Below are positions 1-7,657 of a stretch of DNA of 34,161 nt, one piece after another (the stretch's first letter is position 1; each line of letters starts with the position of its first letter). The stretch spans positions 1-34,161 of IMG/VR virus record IMGVR_UViG_3300021961_009680; one strand, 5' to 3'. The notes under the pieces are model-generated. The model was not told the origin of the DNA. It worked only from the letters and a program-made list of their open reading frames with translations, and did no database searches. The position numbers and the translations under genes were made by a program. Source of the stretch: a virus.

Positions 1-643
1 ATGTCATAACGGGTTTTTGTCCTTTACCTGATTGCGTATCTTTTTTTTCCGCCCTTCTTTTTTGTTGACATGCAGATTTTTTTTGTGAATCTGTCATTTT
101 ACCTGCAACACCAGCCGCCCTACATTTAGGATAGGCTCCTTTATCAGCATCACTTCTTCCACAAGGGGGGTGTTTTCCGTCAACTTTTCTACATATATCA
201 ACCCAAGGTCCTTTTGGTTGTTTTGAACCTTTTGGTTTTTTCTTTTTACCAAACCAAACGGCCAAATCTTCGTTTAATGGTATTCTATTTAAATCGACCC
301 ATTCTCTAACTATTGGCACTATTTTCTGACCTTTCCCTGGTGTTTGATTTATTATTCCACCATCTTCATCATTTAATTCGTGATGTTTTTTATTATATTT
401 TGAAATTTTACGTGATTTGGACTCTAAACTTTTTCTATCTTTTTTGTGAGAGTCTAAAGATCCGTCATAACTGTCGTGTTCCAGTTCAGCATTATAAAAC
501 TTAGATACTTTATTAGTAAATGGACCTAAAGTATTATCTTCCCAATCAATTTCTCCCATAGTTAATGGTCCATTATAATAACCGGCATATCTACTTGAAT
601 TTGCTTCTATTAATATTTTTTTTACAATATTATTAACATTCAT
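1..643 (-). CDS. DUF5872-like protein, C-terminus beyond window
   Basis: Reading the minus strand from the ATG at 643-641, the frame stays open to base 1, so at least 214 residues are present and the stop lies outside. It starts MNVNNIVKKILIEANSS. Residues about 145-200 hold the recognisable part: PWVDICRK, then GKHPPCGRSD, then YPKCRAAG, then a basic tail with SACQQKRRAEKK. This Cys/Pro pattern (WxxICR, HPPCGR, YPxC) matches my memory of DUF5872, a small domain of large phages and other viruses, often fused to other enzymes; its biochemical role is unknown to me. The four cysteines could bind a metal. The ATG overlaps the TGA of the upstream membrane-protein gene by 4 bases (ATGA), so the two are probably translationally coupled. 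The middle (residues 50-100) is very hydrophilic and has no recognisable fold. Confidence 0.7.
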   Translation of the reverse strand, partial: MNVNNIVKKILIEANSSRYAGYYNGPLTMGEIDWEDNTLGPFTNKVSKFYNAELEHDSYDGSLDSHKKDRKSLESKSRKISKYNKKHHELNDEDGGIINQTPGKGQKIVPIVREWVDLNRIPLNEDLAVWFGKKKKPKGSKQPKGPWVDICRKVDGKHPPCGRSDADKGAYPKCRAAGVAGKMTDSQKKSACQQKRRAEKKDTQSGKGQKPVMT

Positions 644-1104
644 TTTTGACTTCTTATATCTAATAAATATCTATATATTGTTAAATGTGTGTGATAAAAA
701 ACTAAAGATAATATCCCCCAAGTTTCTGCCCAAAATAATCCATCAAAAAGAAAAATAGCGGTTAATAAAAATATAAAAAAATAATACCTGAATTTTTTAA
801 TACTCCATAACGATACGGCTGAGAATATAAAAAATGATACCGCAAAAATATTATGTAAAACAAAATGATCGGTTACTGAAAAAGAAGTTAAAAGTAATAA
901 AAGTATTGCAGGTATTCTCCATTTTGGCATTTTAAAAAAGAAAAAACTAACAAGAGCGTTTGTAATTATAAAAAGTGGTTGGAGTGGAGTGTCCCAAGAT
1001 CTAGATATAGCATTGTTATCACCGTATAGGAAATAAATGATGAAAGGTTGAACTACCGCTAAAACGGATGCGAACAACCTTTCAAACATATCCCATCTAT
1101 TCAT
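640..1104 (-). CDS. small polytopic membrane protein, function unknown
   Basis: A 154-residue, strongly hydrophobic protein. I see about five membrane spans: residues near 10-27, 43-57, 64-77, 84-102 and 106-125, with a possible sixth near 127-145. The termini are short and polar (MNRWDMFER at the start, LLDIRSQK at the end). No signal peptidase site, catalytic motif or known family is evident. It is the first gene of a two-gene minus-strand unit, overlapping the DUF5872-like gene by ATGA. An octamer TATTTATA in sense orientation lies at 1124-1131, about 20 bases before the start codon. It is longer than a typical phage holin and has more spans, so I do not call it one. Confidence 0.7.
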   Translation of the reverse strand: MNRWDMFERLFASVLAVVQPFIIYFLYGDNNAISRSWDTPLQPLFIITNALVSFFFFKMPKWRIPAILLLLLTSFSVTDHFVLHNIFAVSFFIFSAVSLWSIKKFRYYFFIFLLTAIFLFDGLFWAETWGILSLVFYHTHLTIYRYLLDIRSQK

Positions 1105-1123
1105 TTATTTATTATTTGTTATA

Positions 1124-1131
1124 TATAAATA
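1124..1131 (-). promoter_or_regulatory. TATTTATA promoter-like octamer upstream of membrane protein
   Basis: Minus-strand TATTTATA, 20 bases before the ATG at 1104. It is one of about ten such sense-oriented octamers in front of minus-strand genes here. The role is inferred from recurrence and position only. Confidence 0.35.
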
Positions 1132-1220
1132 TTAAAAAATTAAAGATAAATTTAGATAAATAATAATTTAAATCCATAAAATAATAATTTGGTGATGTCA
1201 TTTTAATATAGATAGTATAT

Positions 1221-1256
1221 TTATTAAGTAGAAATACTTATTATTAAGTAAGTACT
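1221..1256 (+). promoter_or_regulatory. direct and inverted repeats upstream of exported protein gene
   Basis: The 175-base gap between the divergent genes at 1104 and 1280 contains a 10-base direct repeat TTATTAAGTA at 1221-1230 and 1241-1250, a spacing of exactly 20. Each copy is followed by a mirror half: AAGTA GAAA TACTT at 1226-1239, and AGTACT at 1251-1256. It lies 24-59 bases before the ATG at 1280. The two-turn spacing and dyads look like an operator for a dimeric regulator. I see no clear TAnnTTTG element here and nothing else in the gap. Confidence 0.4.
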
Positions 1257-1279
1257 ATAAAAAAACAAGACCAATTATT

Positions 1280-3031
1280 ATGAAAACATTATTATTTACA
1301 TTAGCAATCATGCTATTTAGTTGTTCTTTATTTGGTCAACTAAATGAAACATTTCAATCATGGAGTTCACAAACCTCATATCTAACAACACAATCCACTC
1401 AAAACGGTAACGGTGGTACTTGGTTATACACCAAGACAATAGTTGCACCAGGCGGTGCTGCAAATGGTACGGGTTCTGCCGGATACTCTCAATTATCAAA
1501 AGCAGGTGGAGAATTGATCACACCAGTAATAAGCTCAGGAGGTGTAGGTACATTAACACTAAAGTTAAGGGTAAGTGGATCTAATGGTGGATTTGCTTTA
1601 TATAAGCGAGCGAACGGTGGTGCTTGGGAATTAATTAACTCATATACAACCTCAGCAACAACTGCCATCACTTCAAATATAACCATCGATGATGGTAGAT
1701 CCAATTTAGAAATAAGAATATACAACAACAACGCAAACAGGGCTCTATATCTTCACGACTTCGCTACAACAGTTGGTCCACCATTACCATCTAATAGTGA
1801 TTGTGCAACAATTACAACACTCTCTGTACCAACAACACAAGGTTCTACAACAACTACCGGAACTCAAACAACTTGCGGTAGAGGTAATGACTTTCCAGTA
1901 AACTCTTTTGGTTCTTCTTTATACGGTGATGGTGAAGATGCCGTTTGGCAAATAACAATTCCTTCTGGAGGAGGTAATTACCAATTTGATTTAGGTGGTA
2001 CTGGAACTTATAAAATATTATCACTTCACTCTGCATGTACACCTAGCAATGCAAATGTAATCAACTACAATGTAACATCATCAGGAACTTCTATTTCTTT
2101 TTCTCAGATACTAGCAGCAGGAACGTATTATTTGTGGACTGATACTTGGCCATCACCTACTTGTGGTGAGTATTCTATAACAATTACAAAGTTAGCAGAC
2201 CCACCTCCACCACCATCAAATGACGATCCAGCAGGAGCAATACTTCTTACTGTAAATGATGGGTTAGGATACAAAACATATTCAAATGAAAACTCAACTA
2301 ATACAACAACAGAATCAACTCCATCTTGTGCATCTTACACAGGTCAAGATGTTTGGTTTAAAGTAGTAGTTCCTCAATACGTTACTGTTTTAGATTTTGA
2401 TACTCAAACTGGAGATATAACTGATGGCGGGATGACAATCTATAGAGGAACACCAGGTTCATTAACAGAAATAGAATGTGATGACGATGATGCGTTAGAT
2501 GGATTAATGCCTTGGATTTATAGAGAGGATTTTATACCAGGAGAGACGATTTATATTCGCTTTTGGGAATATGGTGGAGGAACAGTAGGTACGTTTAAAA
2601 TGTTTGTTTCTACACCTCAAGCGTTACCTATTGTTTTAACACAATTTGAGGCAAGCCCATACCCACAATGGAATGTTATTAAATGGACAACGGCTTCTGA
2701 ACAGAATAGTGATTACTTTTCTTTAGAATCAAGTGTTGATGGTGAGATGTGGAGAGAAATTGCCAAAAGGCCGTCAGCCGGCAATTCAACAGAAGAAATT
2801 AAATATTCTTGGATTGACTATACACAAAAAGAATTAACTTATTATAGATTAATTCAATACGATATTGATGGTGAGTATGAGACATATGGTCCTATCGTGG
2901 TTTCAAAAACTATTAATAAAACTATAGTTAAGTACGTTAATTTAATGGGACAAGAAGTGAATCCTCTAACTACGATTGGTCTTGTAATAGAAGTTTATTC
3001 AGATGGGTCAACTAAAAAATTGATCCGATAA
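1280..3031 (+). CDS. exported multidomain surface protein with T9SS-like C-terminus
   Basis: A 583-residue protein with a clear signal peptide (MKTLLFTLAIMLFSCSLFG before Q20). Residues about 20-165 form a Gly/Thr-rich beta-sandwich-like region. Two similar segments follow, about 170-305 and 312-450, each with DAVWQI or QDVWFKV and a Cys pair, like the bacterial pre-peptidase C-terminal or choice-of-anchor modules of secreted Bacteroidetes proteins; the second carries an acidic CDDDDA stretch that could bind calcium. Residues about 455-545 read as a fibronectin-like module (IKWTTASEQNSDYFSLE). The last 30 residues (NLMGQEVN, then VIEVYSDGSTKKLIR) match the type A sorting signal of the type IX secretion system. 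There is no catalytic motif, so the job is probably adhesion or surface display. It stands alone on the plus strand, and a hairpin follows at 3060-3082. Such a protein is normal in Bacteroidetes chromosomes and surprising beside phage capsid genes. Confidence 0.8.
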   Translation: MKTLLFTLAIMLFSCSLFGQLNETFQSWSSQTSYLTTQSTQNGNGGTWLYTKTIVAPGGAANGTGSAGYSQLSKAGGELITPVISSGGVGTLTLKLRVSGSNGGFALYKRANGGAWELINSYTTSATTAITSNITIDDGRSNLEIRIYNNNANRALYLHDFATTVGPPLPSNSDCATITTLSVPTTQGSTTTTGTQTTCGRGNDFPVNSFGSSLYGDGEDAVWQITIPSGGGNYQFDLGGTGTYKILSLHSACTPSNANVINYNVTSSGTSISFSQILAAGTYYLWTDTWPSPTCGEYSITITKLADPPPPPSNDDPAGAILLTVNDGLGYKTYSNENSTNTTTESTPSCASYTGQDVWFKVVVPQYVTVLDFDTQTGDITDGGMTIYRGTPGSLTEIECDDDDALDGLMPWIYREDFIPGETIYIRFWEYGGGTVGTFKMFVSTPQALPIVLTQFEASPYPQWNVIKWTTASEQNSDYFSLESSVDGEMWREIAKRPSAGNSTEEIKYSWIDYTQKELTYYRLIQYDIDGEYETYGPIVVSKTINKTIVKYVNLMGQEVNPLTTIGLVIEVYSDGSTKKLIR

Positions 3032-3059
3032 TTAAAATTCTTAGTCCCTGCATGAAGGT

Positions 3060-3082
3060 GAGTGCTGTCAAAAACAGCACTC
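3060..3082. terminator. hairpin terminator between convergent genes
   Basis: Perfect nine-base arms GAGTGCTGT (3060-3068) and ACAGCACTC (3074-3082) with a CAAAA loop. It lies between the convergent ends at 3031 and 3133 and could serve both strands. The following T tract (ATTTTT at 3089-3094) is short and displaced, so efficiency is uncertain. Confidence 0.6.
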
Positions 3083-3132
3083 CCATCATTTTTAAATCAT
3101 CTATCTTGGCCTTGTGATTTTTATTTTTCATA

Positions 3133-4596
3133 TTAATTTTTATATATTTTTTTAGTTATAATTCCGTTATTCACTACGAAGTAGTATCCAGGTAATGCGT
3201 TATCTAAAGTTGTTGTTCTACCATTTATATCAATTACAACCATATTTGATAAATCATCACCTAAAGTTGTTTTTTCATTTTTGTCCCAACCAAAGTGATT
3301 ACCATTCCCACCTTGATTTCCGTTGTTTCCTTGATTTCCGTTACCTTGACCTGGATTAGAATCATCCACCCCATCTTCATCGTTTCCGTGACCGTTATTT
3401 CCGTCGTCTTCAACTACTTGAGTCATTTCCCATACTTTTTGTACTGCAAATCCTGAGTTTAATCTTCCTGAACCGATCATACCAATATAATTTGGATTTA
3501 AAGTATCAATGTTTGTTGCTGTTAATCTTAAAATTGAATCAATTTCATCATTTGTTAAATCTGATTTTACCGATAACATAAGAGCAACTGTTCCTGTAAC
3601 GTAAGGTGCCGCAAATGAAGTGCCTGAAGAGTTTAAATACCATCCTGGTGCTGCGGTTAATGGTACGTTATGTCCGGGTGCACAAATATCAACTGATGAG
3701 TTTGTTTGGTGTCTTGTGTTTGGATTACCGATTGTTTTTTCTATGTTATCTTGTGAACCAACACTTGTTACGGCAAATACATGATTGTAAGCTGCGGGAT
3801 AAACAAGTGAGTTAGGGCCACCACATGTTGAACCATTTCCTGCTGACGCCACGATAAATGTTCCGTTATTATAAACCTCATCAATTGCTTGTTGTGCGTA
3901 AGTATTAAAAAAACATCCTGAAGTCCAAGATAAGTTAATAACTCTAGCCCCATTATAAGAAGCGGTTAACATTTCGTTATAGTTCATTCTATAAAGATTA
4001 AGGGTTGTGTTGTAACCGATTGATGATAAACCGATTGAGTTGTTTGTGTTTCCTGCAACTATTGTTGCCACGGCCGTACCATGTGTTTTTGTTGCTGTGT
4101 TTGTGTTGTCATAATAATTAATTTTACCTGTTAATTCTTCGTGATTATTATAAAAGTTTTGGTCCGATACCGCTACATTTAAAGTTGGGTCACCTGTTGT
4201 ATAAACCCATGCGTTTTGTGCTCCAATTAAATCTAAAGCCCAATTTGTTGTAGAAACTAAACTATAATCATTCGGTGTTTCTAATGTTTCGTATGTTGGT
4301 CCATACTCAACACCTTTTAAACCACTCACTCTACTTAATGTAATATATAAGTCTGTCACATCACAATTACAAGTAAATTCATATACCATTTGTAATGACT
4401 CTTGTTTTGAAGAAGAAAATGCTTTGTTGTATGTTAATGAAATGTTTTGATTAGTAAGGATTGATGTGAACTGTGGATTTCTTTTTAATTGATCTATATT
4501 TTCTACAGTTGCCCATACAGAACTTTTTTGACCAAATGATATTACAGTTACTAAACTGATTAATGTTGTTGTGATTAAGTTTTTTAAATTTTTCAT
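3133..4596 (-). CDS. secreted subtilisin-like serine protease (S8) with T9SS-like C-terminus
   Basis: 487 residues. The signal peptide is MKNLKNLITTTLISLVTVISFG, before Q23. The S8 catalytic triad is visible: Asp145 in VAVSDQNF, His172 in THGTAVA and Ser327 in SGTSFAAP, with the oxyanion Asn254 in ASAGNGS. The Asp motif is unusual, SDQNF in place of the common DTG or DSG. Residues 24-120 look like an inhibitor-type propeptide. After the catalytic domain (about 130-390) comes an acidic then Gly/Asn/Gln-rich linker (about 395-437), and the last 40 residues (VVIDINGRTTTL, GYYFVV, KKIYKN) match a T9SS type A sorting signal. It should therefore be exported and anchored or released at the cell surface. 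Its upstream control region is a near copy of that of the SprB-like gene, implying joint regulation. It could attack competing phages, host surface proteins or its own neighbours; the substrate is unknown. Confidence 0.9.
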   Translation of the reverse strand: MKNLKNLITTTLISLVTVISFGQKSSVWATVENIDQLKRNPQFTSILTNQNISLTYNKAFSSSKQESLQMVYEFTCNCDVTDLYITLSRVSGLKGVEYGPTYETLETPNDYSLVSTTNWALDLIGAQNAWVYTTGDPTLNVAVSDQNFYNNHEELTGKINYYDNTNTATKTHGTAVATIVAGNTNNSIGLSSIGYNTTLNLYRMNYNEMLTASYNGARVINLSWTSGCFFNTYAQQAIDEVYNNGTFIVASAGNGSTCGGPNSLVYPAAYNHVFAVTSVGSQDNIEKTIGNPNTRHQTNSSVDICAPGHNVPLTAAPGWYLNSSGTSFAAPYVTGTVALMLSVKSDLTNDEIDSILRLTATNIDTLNPNYIGMIGSGRLNSGFAVQKVWEMTQVVEDDGNNGHGNDEDGVDDSNPGQGNGNQGNNGNQGGNGNHFGWDKNEKTTLGDDLSNMVVIDINGRTTTLDNALPGYYFVVNNGIITKKIYKN

Positions 4597-4757
4597 TTTC
4601 TATTGGTTTTTATTTTGTTATACCAATAGATAGTTGAGATTGGTCGGTAAAACCACTTTTTGACACCCCCTAAACATTCAATTTACATAGTCGTTTCTAT
4701 TGTTATATGTGTAAAATTACGTAGTACAATACGTAATAAAAACTAATTTTTATAAAA
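4597..4757 (-). promoter_or_regulatory. control region, copy A, upstream of subtilisin gene
   Basis: About 150 bases that closely match 5497-5655 upstream of the SprB-like gene. Shared elements, in transcription order: a palindrome ATTACGTA N6 TACGTAAT (4716-4737), CGACTATGTAA, a block reading CAAAAAGTGGTTTT, and a hairpin with eight-base arms CTATTGGT and ACCAATAG (4600-4629) ending four bases before the ATG. The palindrome looks like an operator; the hairpin could act in the leader RNA or as a second operator. I could not place a convincing TAnnTTTG element. Confidence 0.6.
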
Positions 4758-4788
4758 TAAAAAAAGGGATAATCTCTTACCCCTTTTT
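4758..4788 (-). terminator. terminator after SprB-like gene
   Basis: On the minus strand an A-rich arm AAAAAGGGG, a loop with GAGATT, and CCCTTTTTTT form a hairpin ending in a U tract, directly downstream of the stop at 4807. Confidence 0.65.
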
Positions 4789-4806
4789 CAATAATCAGTT
4801 ATGTTT

Positions 4807-5496
4807 TTATTTGATTATTTTAGTTGTTTTGTTGTTTTCTAAAATAATATACATACCAGATGGTGAATTATCTAAAATAACTTGTTTACCACTTAAATCA
4901 TATACTATTTTTTCACCTGTGTTTGAAATAGTATTTTCAGTTATTGAGGATGTTTGTTCGTTAATAACATAAGTTCCTAAATTTAATGAACATCCGTTAT
5001 CGTCTGTAATATTAACTTCATATATACCCTCTTCAGTTATACCGTAAAGATCTTCAGTGGTTTGTGAGTTACTCCAAGAATAATTATATGGTGATGTGCC
5101 ACCTTGTACCATTAAATCTAAATTAACAATTCCATTAAAATTATCTTGAGTTATCATACCTTGTAATTGATCGGGTGAATCAACAGTAAATGATGCCCAA
5201 ATTATTTCACCTTGTGGGGTCTCAATTTTAACTCTAAAAATACCTTTTGAAAGATTATATAAATCTTTAGTATTCACACCACTATCCCAAGAAAAAAAGT
5301 AGTTATTCCCATCTACGATATTAATCTCAATACTACCATCATTATTGTTGTGACAAGTTTGATCTTTAACCTCAAATGACATAATCTCTTGTTGATTGCT
5401 GTAAATTGACCCTGTTTGATTTGCCATCGACGTTGTTGTTATAAATCCGAATAATCCGGCTAATAAGATTTTTTTAAGTGTTTTTAAATTTTTCAT
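4807..5496 (-). CDS. exported SprB-repeat protein with T9SS-like C-terminus
   Basis: 229 residues. The signal peptide is MKNLKTLKKILLAGLFGFITTTSMA. Two tandem modules follow, about residues 40-105 and 108-175. The second reads GGTSPYNYSWSNSQTTEDL then GIYEVNITDDNGC, the signature of SprB repeats found in the giant gliding adhesin SprB of flavobacteria; the first has the variant CHNNNDGSIEINI then YFFSWDSG. The final 45 residues (KIVYDLSGKQVIL, GMYIIL, TTKIIK) match a T9SS type A sorting signal. The protein is therefore a mini-adhesin predicted to be displayed on or released from the host surface. It shares its upstream region and the first residues MKNLK with the subtilisin gene downstream, although each has its own control region and a terminator separates them. 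Gliding and SprB machinery is linked to phage sensitivity in Flavobacterium, so a decoy or exclusion role is possible but not shown. Confidence 0.82.
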   Translation of the reverse strand: MKNLKTLKKILLAGLFGFITTTSMANQTGSIYSNQQEIMSFEVKDQTCHNNNDGSIEINIVDGNNYFFSWDSGVNTKDLYNLSKGIFRVKIETPQGEIIWASFTVDSPDQLQGMITQDNFNGIVNLDLMVQGGTSPYNYSWSNSQTTEDLYGITEEGIYEVNITDDNGCSLNLGTYVINEQTSSITENTISNTGEKIVYDLSGKQVILDNSPSGMYIILENNKTTKIIK

Positions 5497-5655
5497 TTTC
5501 TATTGGTTTTATTTTGTTTACACCAATAGATACTCGTATATATAAGGAAAAACCACTTTTTGGTACCCTCTAAACTATCACATTACATAGTCGTTACTAC
5601 TATTGTTTGGGTAATATTACGTAGTATAATACGTAATAAAACTAATTATATAAAA
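5497..5655 (-). promoter_or_regulatory. control region, copy B, upstream of SprB-like gene
   Basis: Near copy of 4597-4757. It keeps the palindrome ATTACGTA N6 TACGTAAT (5616-5637), CGACTATGTAA, the CAAAAAGTGGTTTT block and the hairpin arms CTATTGGT and ACCAATAG (5500-5529) ending four bases before the ATG. The bases between these elements have diverged, which argues that the elements themselves are under selection. Confidence 0.6.
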
Positions 5656-5659
5656 ACAA

Positions 5660-5685
5660 AAAAGGTCAGATTACTCTGACCTTTT
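5660..5685 (-). terminator. terminator after major capsid gene
   Basis: Perfect 11-base arms AAAAGGTCAGA and TCTGACCTTTT around a TTAC loop, with a T tract on the minus strand, 20 bases past the capsid stop codon. A strong stop here isolates the exported-protein genes from late capsid transcription. Confidence 0.85.
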
Positions 5686-5704
5686 CTTATTCTAAAGATA
5701 TTGA

Positions 5705-7579
5705 TTATCTCAATTCTTGTAAGTCGAATGTTCTAACTCCATCAACTGTGATTCTACCATAGAAACGGTTGTTAACCATTTTCTTAGCGTATCTAGTCAT
5801 GATACCTTTGATAGGTGTAAAGTTGAATGGGTTATACATTGTAGGTGTTAATTGTAGAGGTACATACGGAGCGTATACATATCCTGTGTCTAACAAAGAT
5901 GAACCTTTGTGTCCGATAAGGATTTGGTTAGCTGGGAAGTATGGATCTCTATACACTTGGTAACGCCCTGCCAATGTACCAACTCTTTCGATACCCATGT
6001 TGTACTGATCTTGCTCAGGTGAAGCGTTAGATACGTGGAAGTACTCTAGGTCATCAAAGATGGCTGAAACCTCAGAAGAAACAACAATCCAGTTAGCCCC
6101 ACCTCTCAATGTTGATTTGTGGATTTGTGCCGACAATTGGTTGATTGCTGTGATCAATGTTTGATTCCAGTCTTTTTGAGTGTATGATGTTGTTTGAGAA
6201 ATTCTTCTCCATCCGTTGTAATCCCATCTTAGGTTCCAAGCCGCTCCTTTTCTAAGGTCTCTCAAGATTTCTCTATCGATTTCTGCCGCTACTTGCTCAG
6301 ACAATAAAGCCGTTAATTCAGCTTCAGCGTCGATGTTATGGAATGCAGAAACGTCTTGTGCTAATTCAGGTGACCATTGTGCTCTTAGTTTTCTTTCTGT
6401 AACTGATACAGTAACTGACTCAAGGTCAAAAGATACTTCACCAATTTGGTCTTCAAATTCTAAGTTAGCATATCTTCTCCAAACAGCTGAGAATGGAGTA
6501 CCACTTAAACCACCAGTTAATGTAGTACCTGTATAACCGTCTAGTGACGTAGCATTACAATCGGCACACACCGGACAAGAAAGATCAACCTCCAATAATA
6601 TTTTACCGTTTTGTGTACAAATATCATCATAAGAACCACCATTTCCTGTAGATGCCCATGAAGTTGGTGTTTGAGTGGATGTAGGGTTTACAATACCTCT
6701 ACCATATTGTTGAGTAACAACTCTAAATAATAATGAATTAGGGTTACCGTCACTGTTATAAACAACGTTACATGGTGTGGACGCAGATAAAACTGAAGAC
6801 GCCTTTGCAACATTAGAGAAAATTCTCAAATCAGAAAGGAAAGTTTCAGTATCTACTTCACTACCATCAGGACCAATTAATTTTCCAGTACCTGCAGTTG
6901 TAAAACCACCAAGCTCCAAAATTACTTTTCTTACGTTAGTTCCGCTAGGGTATTGGTTAGTAGCATTAACTAATGTACCATTGCTCCAAACTTTAACAGT
7001 TGCAGTTGAAGTAACTGCCGACCATTTTCCTTTTGAATAATCAAATAATCCTGGAGGGTTTAATTGACCTTCAGCCCCTTCATAAAATAAATCATAAAGA
7101 CTTTTACCGAAAGCGTTTGAGTTAGGTGGGTATCCAGCACCAACACCAGTTGTACCTGTGTTAGATGGAGATCCAACAGGTGAATAGTGATATGCGTCAC
7201 CACCATAAGCGTTAGCCGCTGTTTGATCAGTTGAAGAAGAATAACCTTGAATTCTTGGTACAAAGTAGAATAATTTACCGATTGGTAAATTCATTGCTTG
7301 TACTGATACTAAATCATTAGCTAATAATTTAGAGAATACTCTTCTAACGATAGGAAATACTACTGTTTCGAATGAACCTGAACTATCAGTAGACGCCGCT
7401 TCGTTAATTAGGTGAGATGCTTGGTTTTCATATAATTGTGCCATGTTCTCTTTAATGTGTCCTTTCAAACCATCTAGGAATCCTAATCTATCCCATTTGT
7501 TAATTGTATCTTCTTTGATAACTTTCAAGTGCTTAAGACCGATGTTACCAACAAGACCTGATTCTAATAATGCTCCCAT
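5705..7579 (-). CDS. 23: major capsid protein, T4 gp23 type
   Basis: 624 residues; T4 gp23 has 521. The N-terminal delta region reads WDRLGFLDGLKGHIKENMAQ, closely matching gp23, followed by LINE60-A61, a good site for gp21-type cleavage (hydrophobic-x-Glu). Next is FPIVRRVFSKLLANDLVSVQAM (with T4-like FPIVRR and ANDLV), the start of the HK97-like core. The conserved C-terminal core includes RAQWSPELAQDVSAFHNIDAEAELT (about 399-423) and the REILRDLR helix. The extra length lies in about residues 112-370, a variable Gly/Ser/Thr-rich insertion with a CPVCADC cluster (335-341). It ends a unit starting at the scaffold gene, or has its own promoter (TATTTATA at 7625-7632), and is closed by a strong terminator. 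This gene anchors the window as T4-like phage. Confidence 0.95.
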   Translation of the reverse strand: MGALLESGLVGNIGLKHLKVIKEDTINKWDRLGFLDGLKGHIKENMAQLYENQASHLINEAASTDSSGSFETVVFPIVRRVFSKLLANDLVSVQAMNLPIGKLFYFVPRIQGYSSSTDQTAANAYGGDAYHYSPVGSPSNTGTTGVGAGYPPNSNAFGKSLYDLFYEGAEGQLNPPGLFDYSKGKWSAVTSTATVKVWSNGTLVNATNQYPSGTNVRKVILELGGFTTAGTGKLIGPDGSEVDTETFLSDLRIFSNVAKASSVLSASTPCNVVYNSDGNPNSLLFRVVTQQYGRGIVNPTSTQTPTSWASTGNGGSYDDICTQNGKILLEVDLSCPVCADCNATSLDGYTGTTLTGGLSGTPFSAVWRRYANLEFEDQIGEVSFDLESVTVSVTERKLRAQWSPELAQDVSAFHNIDAEAELTALLSEQVAAEIDREILRDLRKGAAWNLRWDYNGWRRISQTTSYTQKDWNQTLITAINQLSAQIHKSTLRGGANWIVVSSEVSAIFDDLEYFHVSNASPEQDQYNMGIERVGTLAGRYQVYRDPYFPANQILIGHKGSSLLDTGYVYAPYVPLQLTPTMYNPFNFTPIKGIMTRYAKKMVNNRFYGRITVDGVRTFDLQELR

Positions 7580-7624
7580 TTTTTAATTTTTTAATTAGAG
7601 TTTATTTTTTTTTATTATTTTGTA

Positions 7625-7632
7625 TATAAATA
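7625..7632 (-). promoter_or_regulatory. TATTTATA promoter-like octamer upstream of capsid gene
   Basis: Minus-strand TATATTTATATAC, octamer 7625-7632, 45 bases before the capsid ATG, in a 78-base AT-rich gap that holds nothing else. Candidate late promoter. Confidence 0.4.
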
Positions 7633-7657
7633 TACAGATTTTTAAAAAAGTTTATTT

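Noticed and set aside
313-504. 63-codon plus-strand open frame near the window start
   Set aside because: It is the reverse shadow of the DUF5872-like gene, which has a clear conserved motif on the minus strand.
1280-5496. Reading the exported-protein block as a bacterial chromosome segment
   Set aside because: The genes are packed directly beside the capsid gene with matching terminator spacing and base composition, and other host-like genes occur throughout. A chimera cannot be excluded without read data.
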